Origin: an uncultured Pelagibacteraceae bacterium
GTDB taxonomy: Bacteria; Pseudomonadota; Alphaproteobacteria; Pelagibacterales; Pelagibacteraceae
Length of the DNA: 64,000 bases
NCBI GenBank assembly: GCA_902592655.1
Contig: CACJFE010000001.1
Coordinates: forward strand, 124,001 to 188,000
Reading direction: 5' to 3'
The notes under the pieces were generated by a model that did no database searches, had not been told where the DNA came from, and was given only the letters and a program-made list of their open reading frames with translations. The number at the start of each line of letters is the position of its first letter. The stretch's first letter is position 1. Positions 18,475 to 27,761 of the stretch are shown one piece after another. The position numbers and the translations under genes were made by a program.

Positions 18475-19211
18475 AATCCTCTAAATGTTCTTTCAATTCT
18501 AAAAGAATTATTTAAGTTCCATAATTTAAGCAAGCTTCCGGCTCTAGTGTCATTAGAAAAAAATATTATTTTAGCTCTACCAACTAAATTAAGTTGCTTT
18601 ATATAACCAACTTCATCTAAAAATCTGCTATCTTTTGAGCAATCTCTATTATCACCCATTAAAAAATAATGTTTTTCAGGAACTTTATATTTTTGAGTGT
18701 TTTTTAAAGTTCCCTCTTTATTATAAGTAGCTAAATGTTTAACGCCGTTGGGTAAAGTTTCTATGTAGGTATTAGATTTTAAAATAAAATTTCCACAATA
18801 AACTTTAGTTTCTAAATTGTGAGTTTCTCTTTTAATTTTTATTCCATTTATAAGTATATCTCCCTCTATGAATTGAATTTCATCGCCTGGTAAACCTATC
18901 AACCTTTTTATGTAATCTGTTCTATTGTCTGATGGAGTTTTAAAAACAACTAGATCACCTCGCTGAGGACTGCTAAAAAAATATCTTTTGTTAGTAACGT
19001 TTGGACTAAAAGGGAAGGAGTGCTTGCTGTAGCCATAATTATACTTAGTGACAAATATCCTATCTCCCACAAGTAAAGTTGGTTCCATAGAAGAAGAAGG
19101 TATGTAGAAAGGTTGGATGATTAAAGATCTAATTAAAATTGCTATTATTAATGCTCCTATAAGGGTTTTTAAATTTTCAATTACTAGTTTATAAATTTTG
19201 TTTTTTTTCAT
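18471..19211 (-). CDS. lepB: Signal peptidase I
   Basis: Inner-membrane protease removing export signals. One N-terminal membrane segment (about 12-34) is followed by FYIPSSSMEPTLLVGD with catalytic S41 and RTDYIKRLIGLPGD with the base K102, then the family box GDNRDCSKDSRF. The 246-residue length is normal. Start and stop overlap acpS and rnc by 4 bases, indicating tight translational coupling. Confidence 0.97.
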   Translation of the reverse strand: MKKNKIYKLVIENLKTLIGALIIAILIRSLIIQPFYIPSSSMEPTLLVGDRIFVTKYNYGYSKHSFPFSPNVTNKRYFFSSPQRGDLVVFKTPSDNRTDYIKRLIGLPGDEIQFIEGDILINGIKIKRETHNLETKVYCGNFILKSNTYIETLPNGVKHLATYNKEGTLKNTQKYKVPEKHYFLMGDNRDCSKDSRFLDEVGYIKQLNLVGRAKIIFFSNDTRAGSLLKLWNLNNSFRIERTFRGL

Positions 19212-19591
19212 ATTGAAATAGTTACAAAGGCTACTGCATAATTACTTTCGTCAGAAATTGACAGTGAAATCTTATATTTTTTTTTCTTTAATAATTTTTT
19301 GACTATCATTTTAGTATTATTTAATAATTTTACATATGGTTTTCCATTTTTTTTATTTAAGATAACTATTTCATTAAATTTAATGCCTCTTGAAATACCT
19401 GTTCCTAATGCCTTAGAAAAAGCTTCTTTAGCTGCAAATCTTTTTGCAAAACAATTATGGATTTTATAAGTTTTCTTACATCTTTGAATTTCCTTAATGT
19501 GAAAAATTTTATTTATAATTAATTTATTTGATAAAATTTTTTTGATTCTACTAGTTTTTATTATATCTGTTCCGATACCAAAAATTTTCAT
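19208..19591 (-). CDS. acpS: Holo-acyl-carrier-protein synthase
   Basis: Transfers phosphopantetheine from CoA to acyl carrier protein. The 127 residues start IFGIGTDII with the metal-binding Asp, followed by CFAKRFAAKEAFSKALGTG with the catalytic Glu/Lys and a late SISDESNYAVAFV. It shares one base with pdxJ and four with lepB. Confidence 0.95.
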   Translation of the reverse strand: MKIFGIGTDIIKTSRIKKILSNKLIINKIFHIKEIQRCKKTYKIHNCFAKRFAAKEAFSKALGTGISRGIKFNEIVILNKKNGKPYVKLLNNTKMIVKKLLKKKKYKISLSISDESNYAVAFVTISI

Positions 19592-20313
19592 TATTTTAAA
19601 ATCTTTTTAAATTTTTTGATAGCAGATCCCAAACTAATAAAAATTGACTCGCCAATTAAAAAATGTCCAATATTAAATTCTTTTATACCTTTAATTTTAG
19701 ATAAGATTTTTGCAGACCTAAAATTAAGTCCATGACCAGCGTGTATTTCTAAACCTAAATTATTACCAAACACTACCGCTTTTTTAATTTTTTCAAACTC
19801 TTTAGTGTAATTTTTTTTTTTATTTATTAAGTTGCAAATCTTTCCAGTGTGTAACTCAACACAATCAGCATTAAGTGATTTAGATATTTCGATATCTTTA
19901 ATATTAGGCTCAATAAAAAGACTTACTCTGGATTTATTTTTTTTCAATTTATTTATTAACTTTTTTAAAAAATTCCTATTGTGATTTAAATTTAATCCTC
20001 CTTCAGTTGTAATTTCTTTCCTTTTTTCGGGTACTATACAAATAAACGAAGGTTTATTTTTTAGTGCTATTTTAAGCATTTCTTTAGTTGCTGCAATTTC
20101 CAGATTTAAAGGTATTTTTAACTTTGATTTAATTATTCTAAGATCTGAGTCTATTATATGTCTTCTATCTTCTCTTAAATGAATGGTAATTGAGTGAGCG
20201 CCAAACTTTTGAGCAGTAATTGCGGCCCTAAGTGGACTTGGATAGTTTTCACCCCTGGCATTTCTAACAGTGGCAACATGATCAATGTTTACTCCAAGTC
20301 TAATTTGACTCAT
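19591..20313 (-). CDS. pdxJ: Pyridoxine 5'-phosphate synthase
   Basis: Final ring-closing step of DXP-dependent vitamin B6 synthesis. The 240-residue barrel protein has RLGVNIDHVATVRNARGE, ITIHLREDRRHI, CIVPEKRKEITTEGG, VELHTG and GLEIHAGHGLNF, all diagnostic. It sits between pyrE and acpS with one-base overlaps. Whether the pathway is complete cannot be judged from this window. Confidence 0.97.
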   Translation of the reverse strand: MSQIRLGVNIDHVATVRNARGENYPSPLRAAITAQKFGAHSITIHLREDRRHIIDSDLRIIKSKLKIPLNLEIAATKEMLKIALKNKPSFICIVPEKRKEITTEGGLNLNHNRNFLKKLINKLKKNKSRVSLFIEPNIKDIEISKSLNADCVELHTGKICNLINKKKNYTKEFEKIKKAVVFGNNLGLEIHAGHGLNFRSAKILSKIKGIKEFNIGHFLIGESIFISLGSAIKKFKKILK

Positions 20314-20894
20314 TAGAGATCTCTACTTCCTGGTTTAATAGCTTTAATAGATGATAAATTATCTGGCAGATTATCTTTAGAGTACGTTGGAATGTTTAAT
20401 TCTAATTGAGATACTATTTTTCCATCTATTGCAGATTTTCCATCTGATCTATTAATTATACATGCATATCCAACAATTATTCCTTTAAAATCTTTAACTA
20501 AATTTGAACATTCAAGGCTAGACTTGCCAGTGGTAATTACGTCTTCAACTATCAAAATTTTTTGGTTTTGTAGTATTTTAAAATCTCTTCTGAGATTAAA
20601 TTTACCATTTACTCTTTCAGCAAAAATTGTTTCCTTTTCTAGCAATCTACCAATTTCATAACCTATCACAATACCACCCATAGCCGGAGAAAGAATTAAA
20701 TCAAAATTTTTATATTCATTTTTTATTTTTTCCGCTAGAGACAAGCATAATTTGTGTGCTTTTGCGGGCTTGCTCATTAATTTTGCGCACTGGATATATT
20801 TTGAACTATGTAAACCTGAGGAAAGTATGAAATGACCCTCTACTAAGGCGTCAGTTTCTTTTAAAATTTTCAAAGATTCTTTTAATGAAATCAT
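20313..20894 (-). CDS. pyrE: Orotate phosphoribosyltransferase
   Basis: Joins orotate to PRPP in pyrimidine synthesis. The 193 residues show VEGHFILSSGLHSSKYIQC, SPAMGGIVIGYE and the PRPP-binding motif ILIVEDVITTGKSS. The first 44 bases lie inside the 3' end of relA in another frame, the longest same-strand overlap in the window. No alternative start fits, since the conserved region begins near residue 18. Confidence 0.96.
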   Translation of the reverse strand: MISLKESLKILKETDALVEGHFILSSGLHSSKYIQCAKLMSKPAKAHKLCLSLAEKIKNEYKNFDLILSPAMGGIVIGYEIGRLLEKETIFAERVNGKFNLRRDFKILQNQKILIVEDVITTGKSSLECSNLVKDFKGIIVGYACIINRSDGKSAIDGKIVSQLELNIPTYSKDNLPDNLSSIKAIKPGSRDL

Positions 20895-22599
20895 TTTTTT
20901 TATTTTTATGTCGAATAATTTTAAATTTTAGATCACTTTGTTTTATTTGACTTATCAGGTTTGTAAAATTTTTCAAATCTCTTATTTGCAAGTCAAAAGA
21001 AAATGTTAAATACTCTTTCCCTCTCTTGATCATCTCAATATTAATTATATTTCCATGATTAAGCCCGATTAATGAGCTTATGTGACCTAATGCACCTGGC
21101 TTATGGGGTAAATCTACCTCTAAAGTACTAGAATAAAATTTTTTTGAGTCACTTAAGTTTTCTGTGGACTTATCTTGCCAATATCTTCTAATTGCAGATC
21201 TTGCTTTTCCAGTGGTAGATGACGATAGCCAATGCAATGAGGGAGACGCATTTTTTGAAGTTTCGATACTTACAAGATCTCCATTTTTTAAAATAGTTTG
21301 TAATGTTGCTTGGCTGCCATTAATTAAACAACCAGTTGCACTATTTCCTACTTTCGTGTGAACAGCATAAGCAAAATCTATTGGTGTAGCTTTTTTTGGT
21401 AATTTAATCACAGCACCTTTTGGTGTAAAACAAAATACGTTTTCTTGAAACATCTGGAGTTTAGTAAATTCATAATAATGCTCAGGACTAGTTCCAGCTT
21501 CAATAATTTCTACCAAATCTCTTAGCCAATCATATTCTTTCCAAGATAATTCTGAAAATTTTTCAGATGATTTATATTTCCAGTGTGAGGCGATACCTCT
21601 TTGAGCAAACTCATGCATATCATGTGTTCTAATTTGAATTTCTATTCTATTTTTATTAGGACCAATGACAGCTGTGTGAATTGACTTATATTTGTTTATT
21701 TTGGGTGTTGAAATATAATCTTTAAATTTTCCTGGAATAGTTGAAAATCTGGTATGGAATATTCCTAAAGTTTTATAACAATCCTCGACATTTTTCACTA
21801 TAACTCTAAAACCAATTATATCTGTCAGTTGTTCAAGAGATATTTTTTTACTTTGAATTTTTCTCCAAATAGAAAAAGGAGTTTTCTCTCGACCAGTAAT
21901 TGTAGCAGTTATACCATTTTGTTTTAATAATTCTATCAAATCAATTGAAACAGTTTTAAAAGTGTCATCTTTATTATTTTTAATAAAATTTAATCTTTCT
22001 AAAATTAAATCTCTAGCTGGTTTGTTTAAAACAGAGAAAGATAAATCCTCTAACTCATCACGAATTCTGTTCATTCCCATTCTATCAGCTAAAGGTGCAT
22101 AAATTTCCATAGTTTCCTTAGCTTTTCTTACAATTTTTTCTTTATCTTTCATGAATTGAATTGTGCGCATATTATGTAATCTATCTGCAAGCTTTACTAA
22201 CAAAACTCTTATATCTTTTGATGTTGCCAAAATTAGTTTTCTAAAATTTTCTGCCTTTGAGTCCTCTGAAGCTTTATCTTCAAGAGCAGAGATTTTTGTC
22301 ACTCCATCAACAAGATTAGCAACTTCTTCGCCAAATTCTTTTTTTACAGTATCATAGGTTACATTAGTATCTTCAATAGTGTCATGAAGTAGGCCAGTAG
22401 TTATAGTGGCGCTATCTAATTTAAGTTCTGTTAATATTTTTGCTACTGCTATTGGATGAATAATGTAAGGGACACCCTCTTCCCTTTTTTGATTTTGATG
22501 TGCTTCTAGAGCAAAACTATACGCTTTGTTTAAAGAGTCTGAGTCTAAAAATCTATTATATGACTTAATTTGATCAATTAACTCAATATTATTTATCAT
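20851..22599 (-). CDS. (p)ppGpp synthetase/hydrolase, shortened RelA/SpoT homologue
   Basis: Stringent-response enzyme. The 582 residues hold the hydrolase HD domain (HQNQKREEGVPYIIHP, LLHDTIEDTN, KLADRLHNMRT), the synthetase domain (GREKTPFSIWRKIQSK, DIIGFRVIV, YKSIHTAVIGP, EIQIRT), a TGS domain (VFCFTPKGAVIKLPKKATPI) and a C-terminal ACT domain (LEVDLPHKPGALGHISSLI). Both catalytic sites look intact. Only about 60 residues separate TGS from ACT, so most of the helical/zinc-finger region found in the roughly 700-residue family is missing. It overlaps folK by 4 and pyrE by 44 bases. Confidence 0.95.
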   Translation of the reverse strand: MINNIELIDQIKSYNRFLDSDSLNKAYSFALEAHQNQKREEGVPYIIHPIAVAKILTELKLDSATITTGLLHDTIEDTNVTYDTVKKEFGEEVANLVDGVTKISALEDKASEDSKAENFRKLILATSKDIRVLLVKLADRLHNMRTIQFMKDKEKIVRKAKETMEIYAPLADRMGMNRIRDELEDLSFSVLNKPARDLILERLNFIKNNKDDTFKTVSIDLIELLKQNGITATITGREKTPFSIWRKIQSKKISLEQLTDIIGFRVIVKNVEDCYKTLGIFHTRFSTIPGKFKDYISTPKINKYKSIHTAVIGPNKNRIEIQIRTHDMHEFAQRGIASHWKYKSSEKFSELSWKEYDWLRDLVEIIEAGTSPEHYYEFTKLQMFQENVFCFTPKGAVIKLPKKATPIDFAYAVHTKVGNSATGCLINGSQATLQTILKNGDLVSIETSKNASPSLHWLSSSTTGKARSAIRRYWQDKSTENLSDSKKFYSSTLEVDLPHKPGALGHISSLIGLNHGNIINIEMIKRGKEYLTFSFDLQIRDLKNFTNLISQIKQSDLKFKIIRHKNKKNDFIKRIFENFKRN

Positions 22600-23111
22600 A
22601 ATTTAATATTAACATTTTTCTTCAACCTTGTAATCTCTATCCTAGATTTTTGACTTAATTTATTTATAAAAAATTGGGCGTTTTTCCCATAAATTGGATG
22701 TAACCATTTTGGATCAATTTCTACTATTGGATATAAAACAAAATTTCTTAAATGTGCTCTTGGATGCGGTAAAATAAGATTTTTTGAGTCTTTTATCTGG
22801 CCATTAAAGTCAATAATATCAATATCAATCACTCTAGGGTCGTTTCTCTTTGATTTAATTCTACCCATTTTTTTTTGGACTAAATTTATATCGTTATATA
22901 ATTTTAGAATATTTAAGTTTTTATTAACTAAAACTCCAATATTTAAAAACTTAGGTAATTTCTGATTTGGATAAGAAGGAGTTTCATAGAAGTTAGAAAT
23001 TTTTTCAATTTTAAGTTTTGCTTCAATTAACAACTGGATGGCAATAGAAATGTTATCAAATTTAGAACCATGCATAGAATTCAGATTTGATCCAATATTA
23101 AGATGTATCAT
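22596..23111 (-). CDS. folK: 2-amino-4-hydroxy-6-hydroxymethyldihydropteridine pyrophosphokinase
   Basis: Folate pathway kinase. The 171-residue protein has [13 protein letters not shown] at the start, NFYETPSYP, the ATP/metal motif [14 protein letters not shown] and [21 protein letters not shown]. It sits between smpB and relA with 4-base overlaps on both sides; rpoZ is commonly found just before relA in related genomes but has no room here. Confidence 0.95.
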   Translation of the reverse strand: MIHLNIGSNLNSMHGSKFDNISIAIQLLIEAKLKIEKISNFYETPSYPNQKLPKFLNIGVLVNKNLNILKLYNDINLVQKKMGRIKSKRNDPRVIDIDIIDFNGQIKDSKNLILPHPRAHLRNFVLYPIVEIDPKWLHPIYGKNAQFFINKLSQKSRIEITRLKKNVNIKL

Positions 23112-23581
23112 TTATTATTTCTACTTAACAATCTTACTTTTTCTCTATTCCAATCTCTTTTTTTCTTTACTTGTCTTTTATCATAAAGTTTTTTTCCTTT
23201 TGCAACAGCGATTTCAATTTTTACTTTCCCTTTTAAAAAATACATTTTAGTCGGAATAATAGTCAAACCTTCCTGATTTATTCTTCCAATTAACTTATTA
23301 ATTTCTCGCCTTTTTAAAAGAAGTTTTCTTTCCCCTTTTGGGTTATGGTTATTATAAGATGATTGCCTATAAAGCGGAATATGAGAATTAATTAAAAATA
23401 ATTCACCGTTAATATCTATAGCATATGAGTCAGCAATGCTTCCTTTTCCATCTCTTAGAGATTTTACTTCTGATCCTTTTAGGGAAACACCTGCCTCTAA
23501 GGTTTCTAAAAAAAAATAGTTAAAACTTGCTTTTCTATTTAAACAAATTATTTTTCTTCCAGGCGCTATATTTTGTTTCAT
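23108..23581 (-). CDS. smpB: SsrA-binding protein SmpB
   Basis: Delivers tmRNA to stalled ribosomes. The 157 residues include [62 protein letters not shown] and the basic C-terminal tail. It shares one base with dapA and overlaps folK by 4. The tmRNA gene itself is not in the window. Confidence 0.98.
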   Translation of the reverse strand: MKQNIAPGRKIICLNRKASFNYFFLETLEAGVSLKGSEVKSLRDGKGSIADSYAIDINGELFLINSHIPLYRQSSYNNHNPKGERKLLLKRREINKLIGRINQEGLTIIPTKMYFLKGKVKIEIAVAKGKKLYDKRQVKKKRDWNREKVRLLSRNNK

Positions 23582-24450
23582 TAAAGTAATTTAGCTACTT
23601 TAAGTGCTTCAGAAACTTTTTTTTTTGTTTCTTCTCTAATTTCAACTAAAGGTAATCTAACAGACGGATTGCACATACCTAATAATGAAGCTGCATATTT
23701 TACTGGTGATGGATTGCTTTCAATAAATAACGCTGAATGTAACGGCTGTAAGAGCTTATCTAATGACTCTGCTTCATCATTTTTTTGCTCACAAGCTTTT
23801 TGAAAATCAGATGAAATTTTTGCAGCTATATTTGCTGTAACTCCAATAGCGCCAACTCCGCCTCTTTTATTAAACTCTAAAGAGTTATCGTCATTTCCAG
23901 TTAACTGAATGAAATCTTTACCCATTGCTTTTAATTGCTTATCTACTCTATTTAAGTCACCAGTTGCATCTTTTACACCAGTTATATTTTTTAGTTCATA
24001 TAATTTGCTCATAGTTTCTACTGACATATCTATTACTGATCTAGATGGAATATTATAAATAATGATTGGAATACCAACGCTGTCGTTTATCTTTTTATAA
24101 TGTTGATACAAACCCTCCTGAGTTGGTTTGTTATAATATGGTGTAACTACTAATAATGCGTCTGACCCAGCTTTCTCTGCGAATTGAGAAAGTTCCACAG
24201 CTTCATCAGTTGAATTAGATCCTGTACCAGCTATCACAGGTATTTTGCCTTTACACTCTTTTACAGCAATCTCTATAATTTTTTTGTGTTCACTATGAGA
24301 TAAAGTTGGGGACTCGCCAGTTGTCCCCCCAGGGACTATGCCATTAGTTCCGTTATTTAAGTGATAATCAATTAATCTTCTATATGTGTTTTCGTCAAGA
24401 TTATCATCTTTAAATGGGGTTATTAATGCAACAATTGATCCTTTAAGCAT
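23581..24450 (-). CDS. dapA: 4-hydroxy-tetrahydrodipicolinate synthase
   Basis: First committed step of lysine and diaminopimelate synthesis: condensation of aspartate semialdehyde with pyruvate. The 289 residues contain [30 protein letters not shown], the tyrosine in IIYNIPSRS and the Schiff-base lysine K160 in ITGVKDATG. It is first of the minus-strand run to recO and divergent from the lytic transglycosylase. Confidence 0.97.
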   Translation of the reverse strand: MLKGSIVALITPFKDDNLDENTYRRLIDYHLNNGTNGIVPGGTTGESPTLSHSEHKKIIEIAVKECKGKIPVIAGTGSNSTDEAVELSQFAEKAGSDALLVVTPYYNKPTQEGLYQHYKKINDSVGIPIIIYNIPSRSVIDMSVETMSKLYELKNITGVKDATGDLNRVDKQLKAMGKDFIQLTGNDDNSLEFNKRGGVGAIGVTANIAAKISSDFQKACEQKNDEAESLDKLLQPLHSALFIESNPSPVKYAASLLGMCNPSVRLPLVEIREETKKKVSEALKVAKLL

Positions 24451-24459
24451 AAAACAATA

Positions 24460-24476
24460 TAAGGTAGATATCCTTA
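24460..24476. repeat. Small inverted repeat between dapA and slt
   Basis: TAAGG and CCTTA, separated by 7 bases, fill the middle of the 31-base gap between the divergent starts at 24450 and 24482. It could be an operator serving both genes; with five-base arms it could also be chance. Confidence 0.3.
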
Positions 24477-24481
24477 AACTT

Positions 24482-26737
24482 ATGCTTAATAGATTAATTA
24501 GTCTAGTATTTTTATTATCAATCTTGAAAATTAGTATAGTTTATTCTGAGACAGATTTCTTATTACCACAAAAAAAACCATCAATTTTTAAAAAATCTGA
24601 AAAACAGATCCAAGAAAGTATTAATAAAAATCTACCTGTACCAAAGCCATTATTAGATAAAAAGAGTGAGATTAAACCGACTATAATTGAACAAAAAAAA
24701 GAGCCTGTTAAAAAAAAAGAAATAAAAACAGAGTTTAAAGACGAAGCAAAAACACAAATATCTTCTAAATTTGTATACCCTAGAAAAAAACCTATCACAT
24801 ATAAAGTTTCAACAAAAGAAGTAAAAAGTTCAAAAGTTCTTAATAAAAAAGATTTTGCGAGAGCAAAAGAAACAATCGATTTTATTAAACAAAAAAAATG
24901 GAATAGTGCTTTAAAAAGTGCTCAAAAGGTGAAAGATAGTGAGTTCAGAAAATTAATTACCTGGATGCATCTTAAAACTACGAGAAATGGGGCATCATTT
25001 AATGAATATAAAAAATTTATAGAACAAAATGATTATTATCCAAGAATTAATAGAATAAGATATTTAGCTGAAGAAAAAATATATTTAAGAAATAATTCAC
25101 CCACATCGATAATTAATTGGTTTGAAAAATATCCTCCATTAGGTGGTTTAGGAAAAATTAAATTAGCTGAGGCCTTTCTAGAACAAGGGAAAATAGAAAA
25201 AGTAAAAGAATTAGTTAAAGAGGGATGGATAACTGCTGAAATAAGAAAAAATGATTTAGGTTATTACAGAGCTAAATTCAAAAAATTTATCTCTTCAGAT
25301 GATCATATAAAAAGAGCTGATTATTTAGCTTGGGAGAGAAAATACTGGGATTTAAAAAGAATGCTTAAGTATTTACCAACAGATCAAAGAGCTCTTTACA
25401 ATGCAAGACAAATTTTAATGAGTAACTCTTACGGTGTAGACAATGCAATTGCAAAGGTTCCTCAATACTTAAAAAAAGATCCTGGTTTAGAATTTGATAG
25501 ATTAAAATGGAGGAATCGAAGAGGAAGATTGGATGGATCTTTGGAAATTTTATACCAGAACGCGAATAAAACTGAGACACAAATGGTCAGACCAGATAAA
25601 TGGTGGGAACAGAGAGAAAGTGTTACGAGGAGTTTAATTTACAAAAAAAGATATAAGGCGGCATATAAAGTTGCTAGTGAGCATTCTTTATCATCTGGCC
25701 CATCTTTTGCTGAAGCCGAATGGTTATCTGGCTGGATAGCTTTAACTTTTTTAAAATCACCAGAGTATGCAATTAATCATTTTCAAAATTTTTATAATAA
25801 CGTAGGCTACCCGATTAGCTTAGCAAGAGGAGCATATTGGCTCGGGGAGTCATATGATAAATTAAATGAAAAAGAAACTGCAAATAGATTTTTTTCAGAG
25901 GCAGCAAAATTTCCAATGACTTACTACGGGCAACTTGCTTTTAATAAAATAAATCCTGGCGGCAATTTTGAATTAAAAGATGAAAGTAATTTTGATAAGG
26001 ATTACGAAAAAGAATTTAAAAAAAATAAACTTATTAAACATGTTATTCTATTACATGAGCTCGATGCAAGCCAATATGCGAAAGATATACTTAAACATTT
26101 AGCTGATCTTAATATTGAGAAAGGTAGCGAAGTTTTAGCAGCGGAATTATCCTCATCTGTTGAAAGATATGACTTTGCAATACAAATATCAAAAAAAGCA
26201 TCATATGAAAAAAGATTTTTAAATAAGTATAACTATCCAGTTATTGCTACACCAAAAATTGTTAATTCTAAGCAGATGCCCAAGCAAGAGATTATTCTCG
26301 CAATAATTAGACAAGAGAGTGAGTTTGACAGGAAGGCAAATAGTTGGGCTGGGGCTAGAGGTATGATGCAATTAATGAAGTACACTGCTAAAATTGTAGC
26401 TAAACAAGCAAGACTACCTTATAGTATTAGTCGATTAACTGCAGATCCAGAATACAACATTAAACTTGGTTCATATTATTTTAATGGATTGCTTGAAGAT
26501 TATAATGGTGTTTTCCCGTTTGCTATTGCTGCTTACAATGCAGGTCCTAATAGGGTTAAAACTTGGAGGAGAGTAAATGGAGACCCTTCTAAAGGTGAAA
26601 TTTCTTATATTAATTGGATTGAGCAAATAAGATTCGAAGAAACCAGAAATTACGTTCAACGAGTTTTAGAAAATATTAATGTTTATAAATATATTTTAAG
26701 AAAAGAACCAGTTCAAATAGACAGCTATTTTAACTAA
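24482..26737 (+). CDS. slt: Soluble lytic murein transglycosylase
   Basis: Periplasmic peptidoglycan lyase. The 751-residue product has an N-terminal export signal (about 1-25), a Pro/Lys-rich linker (30-120), a long helical superhelix (about 130-570), and a C-terminal goose-lysozyme-like domain with the catalytic E612 in IIRQESEFD, then GARGMMQLM and AIAAYNAGPNRV. I chose the ATG at 24482; the open frame continues upstream to 24386, but that would run antisense into dapA and put 32 residues before the signal. One base separates its stop from tRNA-Ser. Confidence 0.92.
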   Translation: MLNRLISLVFLLSILKISIVYSETDFLLPQKKPSIFKKSEKQIQESINKNLPVPKPLLDKKSEIKPTIIEQKKEPVKKKEIKTEFKDEAKTQISSKFVYPRKKPITYKVSTKEVKSSKVLNKKDFARAKETIDFIKQKKWNSALKSAQKVKDSEFRKLITWMHLKTTRNGASFNEYKKFIEQNDYYPRINRIRYLAEEKIYLRNNSPTSIINWFEKYPPLGGLGKIKLAEAFLEQGKIEKVKELVKEGWITAEIRKNDLGYYRAKFKKFISSDDHIKRADYLAWERKYWDLKRMLKYLPTDQRALYNARQILMSNSYGVDNAIAKVPQYLKKDPGLEFDRLKWRNRRGRLDGSLEILYQNANKTETQMVRPDKWWEQRESVTRSLIYKKRYKAAYKVASEHSLSSGPSFAEAEWLSGWIALTFLKSPEYAINHFQNFYNNVGYPISLARGAYWLGESYDKLNEKETANRFFSEAAKFPMTYYGQLAFNKINPGGNFELKDESNFDKDYEKEFKKNKLIKHVILLHELDASQYAKDILKHLADLNIEKGSEVLAAELSSSVERYDFAIQISKKASYEKRFLNKYNYPVIATPKIVNSKQMPKQEIILAIIRQESEFDRKANSWAGARGMMQLMKYTAKIVAKQARLPYSISRLTADPEYNIKLGSYYFNGLLEDYNGVFPFAIAAYNAGPNRVKTWRRVNGDPSKGEISYINWIEQIRFEETRNYVQRVLENINVYKYILRKEPVQIDSYFN

Positions 26738-26738
26738 A

Positions 26739-26833
26739 TGGCGGTGAGAGAGGGATTCGAACCCTCGGTAGCATAGTTAAATACTACGGAAGTTTAGCAA
26801 ACTCCTGGTTTAAACCAACTCACCCATCTCACC
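26739..26833 (-). tRNA. tRNA-Ser (anticodon GCU), CCA encoded
   Basis: The minus strand folds as a class II tRNA: acceptor arms GGTGAGA (26827-26833) and TCTCACC (26743-26749), discriminator G and encoded CCA at 26739-26741. The anticodon loop is TTGCTAA, reading GCT for AGC/AGU codons; the T-loop is GGTTCGAATCC. A long variable arm closes with GTAG/CTAC, as expected for serine. It lies one base from the slt stop. Confidence 0.95.
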
Positions 26834-26888
26834 ACAAGCTTTACATATCTTTATAAAGAAAATTAACTTATATTGCATCAACTTTGTA

Positions 26889-27761
26889 ATGCAACAAAAA
26901 CAAATATCGGGAATCTTTTACGCTGCATTTGCATCTCTTTGGTGGGGTGTGGTGGGGACGATATTTTTCAAATTTGTATCTTTTGCATCATTTATTGAGT
27001 TAACTGTTCATAGAACTATTTGGACTGCAGTTCTTTTAATAGTTACAACAAGTATTTATAAAAAATGGCCAGAATTTATCAAAATTTTCAAAAAAAGAAA
27101 AAATCAATTATTACTTTTTTTATCAGGTTTATTGGTAAGTATAAATTGGGGAACCTGGCTTTATGCCGTCAGTGTAAATAGATTGTTAGATTCGAGTTTA
27201 GGCTATTATATCTATCCAATAATAAGCGTATTTTTAGGAAGAGTATTTCTAAAAGAAAAACTAAATAAAAATCAATTTATTGCGGTAATATTAGTAATTA
27301 TTTCTTTGTTTTACTTTTTAATAAAACTTGGTGAATTACCTTGGATTGGCTTAACCGTTGCAATAACTTTTAGTATTTATGGGTTAATAAGAAAAAAAAT
27401 TAAAGTTTCGTCAGATATTGGTTTGCTAATTGAAACATTACTTATCTCACCTATAGCAATTGTACTTTTTATTTATCTTTTAAATTTAAACTTGAACGTT
27501 TTTTCATATGAGCAACCTCTTTTGTCTTTTTATTTATTTTGGTCTGGCTTTGTAACGTTAGTGCCTCTTTTTCTTTATACTTTAGGTTTCAAGATTATTG
27601 GTATCGGTCCAGCAAGTATGATTTTATTTTTGACTCCTACATCACAATTTCTTTTGGGAATAACTTATTTTGATGAGACTCTTACCTTTGAAAAGTTTTT
27701 TGGTTTCATTATAATCTGGATAGCAGTAATTATTTATCTCAATGAATTACGTAAAGAGTAA
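26889..27761 (+). CDS. rarD: RarD-type EamA family transporter
   Basis: Inner-membrane drug/metabolite-superfamily permease. The 290 residues form about ten membrane segments in two EamA halves. RarD-like features are GIFYAAFASLWWGVVG at the start, ELTVHRTIWTAV, NWGTWLYAVSVNRLLDSSLGYYIYPI and the late GPASMILFLTPTSQF. The substrate is unknown; RarD was named from chloramphenicol sensitivity. Its last 28 bases overlap the converging thiV. Confidence 0.88.
   Translation: MQQKQISGIFYAAFASLWWGVVGTIFFKFVSFASFIELTVHRTIWTAVLLIVTTSIYKKWPEFIKIFKKRKNQLLLFLSGLLVSINWGTWLYAVSVNRLLDSSLGYYIYPIISVFLGRVFLKEKLNKNQFIAVILVIISLFYFLIKLGELPWIGLTVAITFSIYGLIRKKIKVSSDIGLLIETLLISPIAIVLFIYLLNLNLNVFSYEQPLLSFYLFWSGFVTLVPLFLYTLGFKIIGIGPASMILFLTPTSQFLLGITYFDETLTFEKFFGFIIIWIAVIIYLNELRKE

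Noticed and set aside
24386-24481. Upstream extension of the lytic transglycosylase
   Set aside because: It would run antisense into dapA and place 32 residues before a normal signal peptide.
26834-26888. Promoter for tRNA-Ser or rarD in this gap (TTGATG and TATAAA on the minus strand)
   Set aside because: The spacing is 20 bases and other placements are equally weak, so I could not support one.
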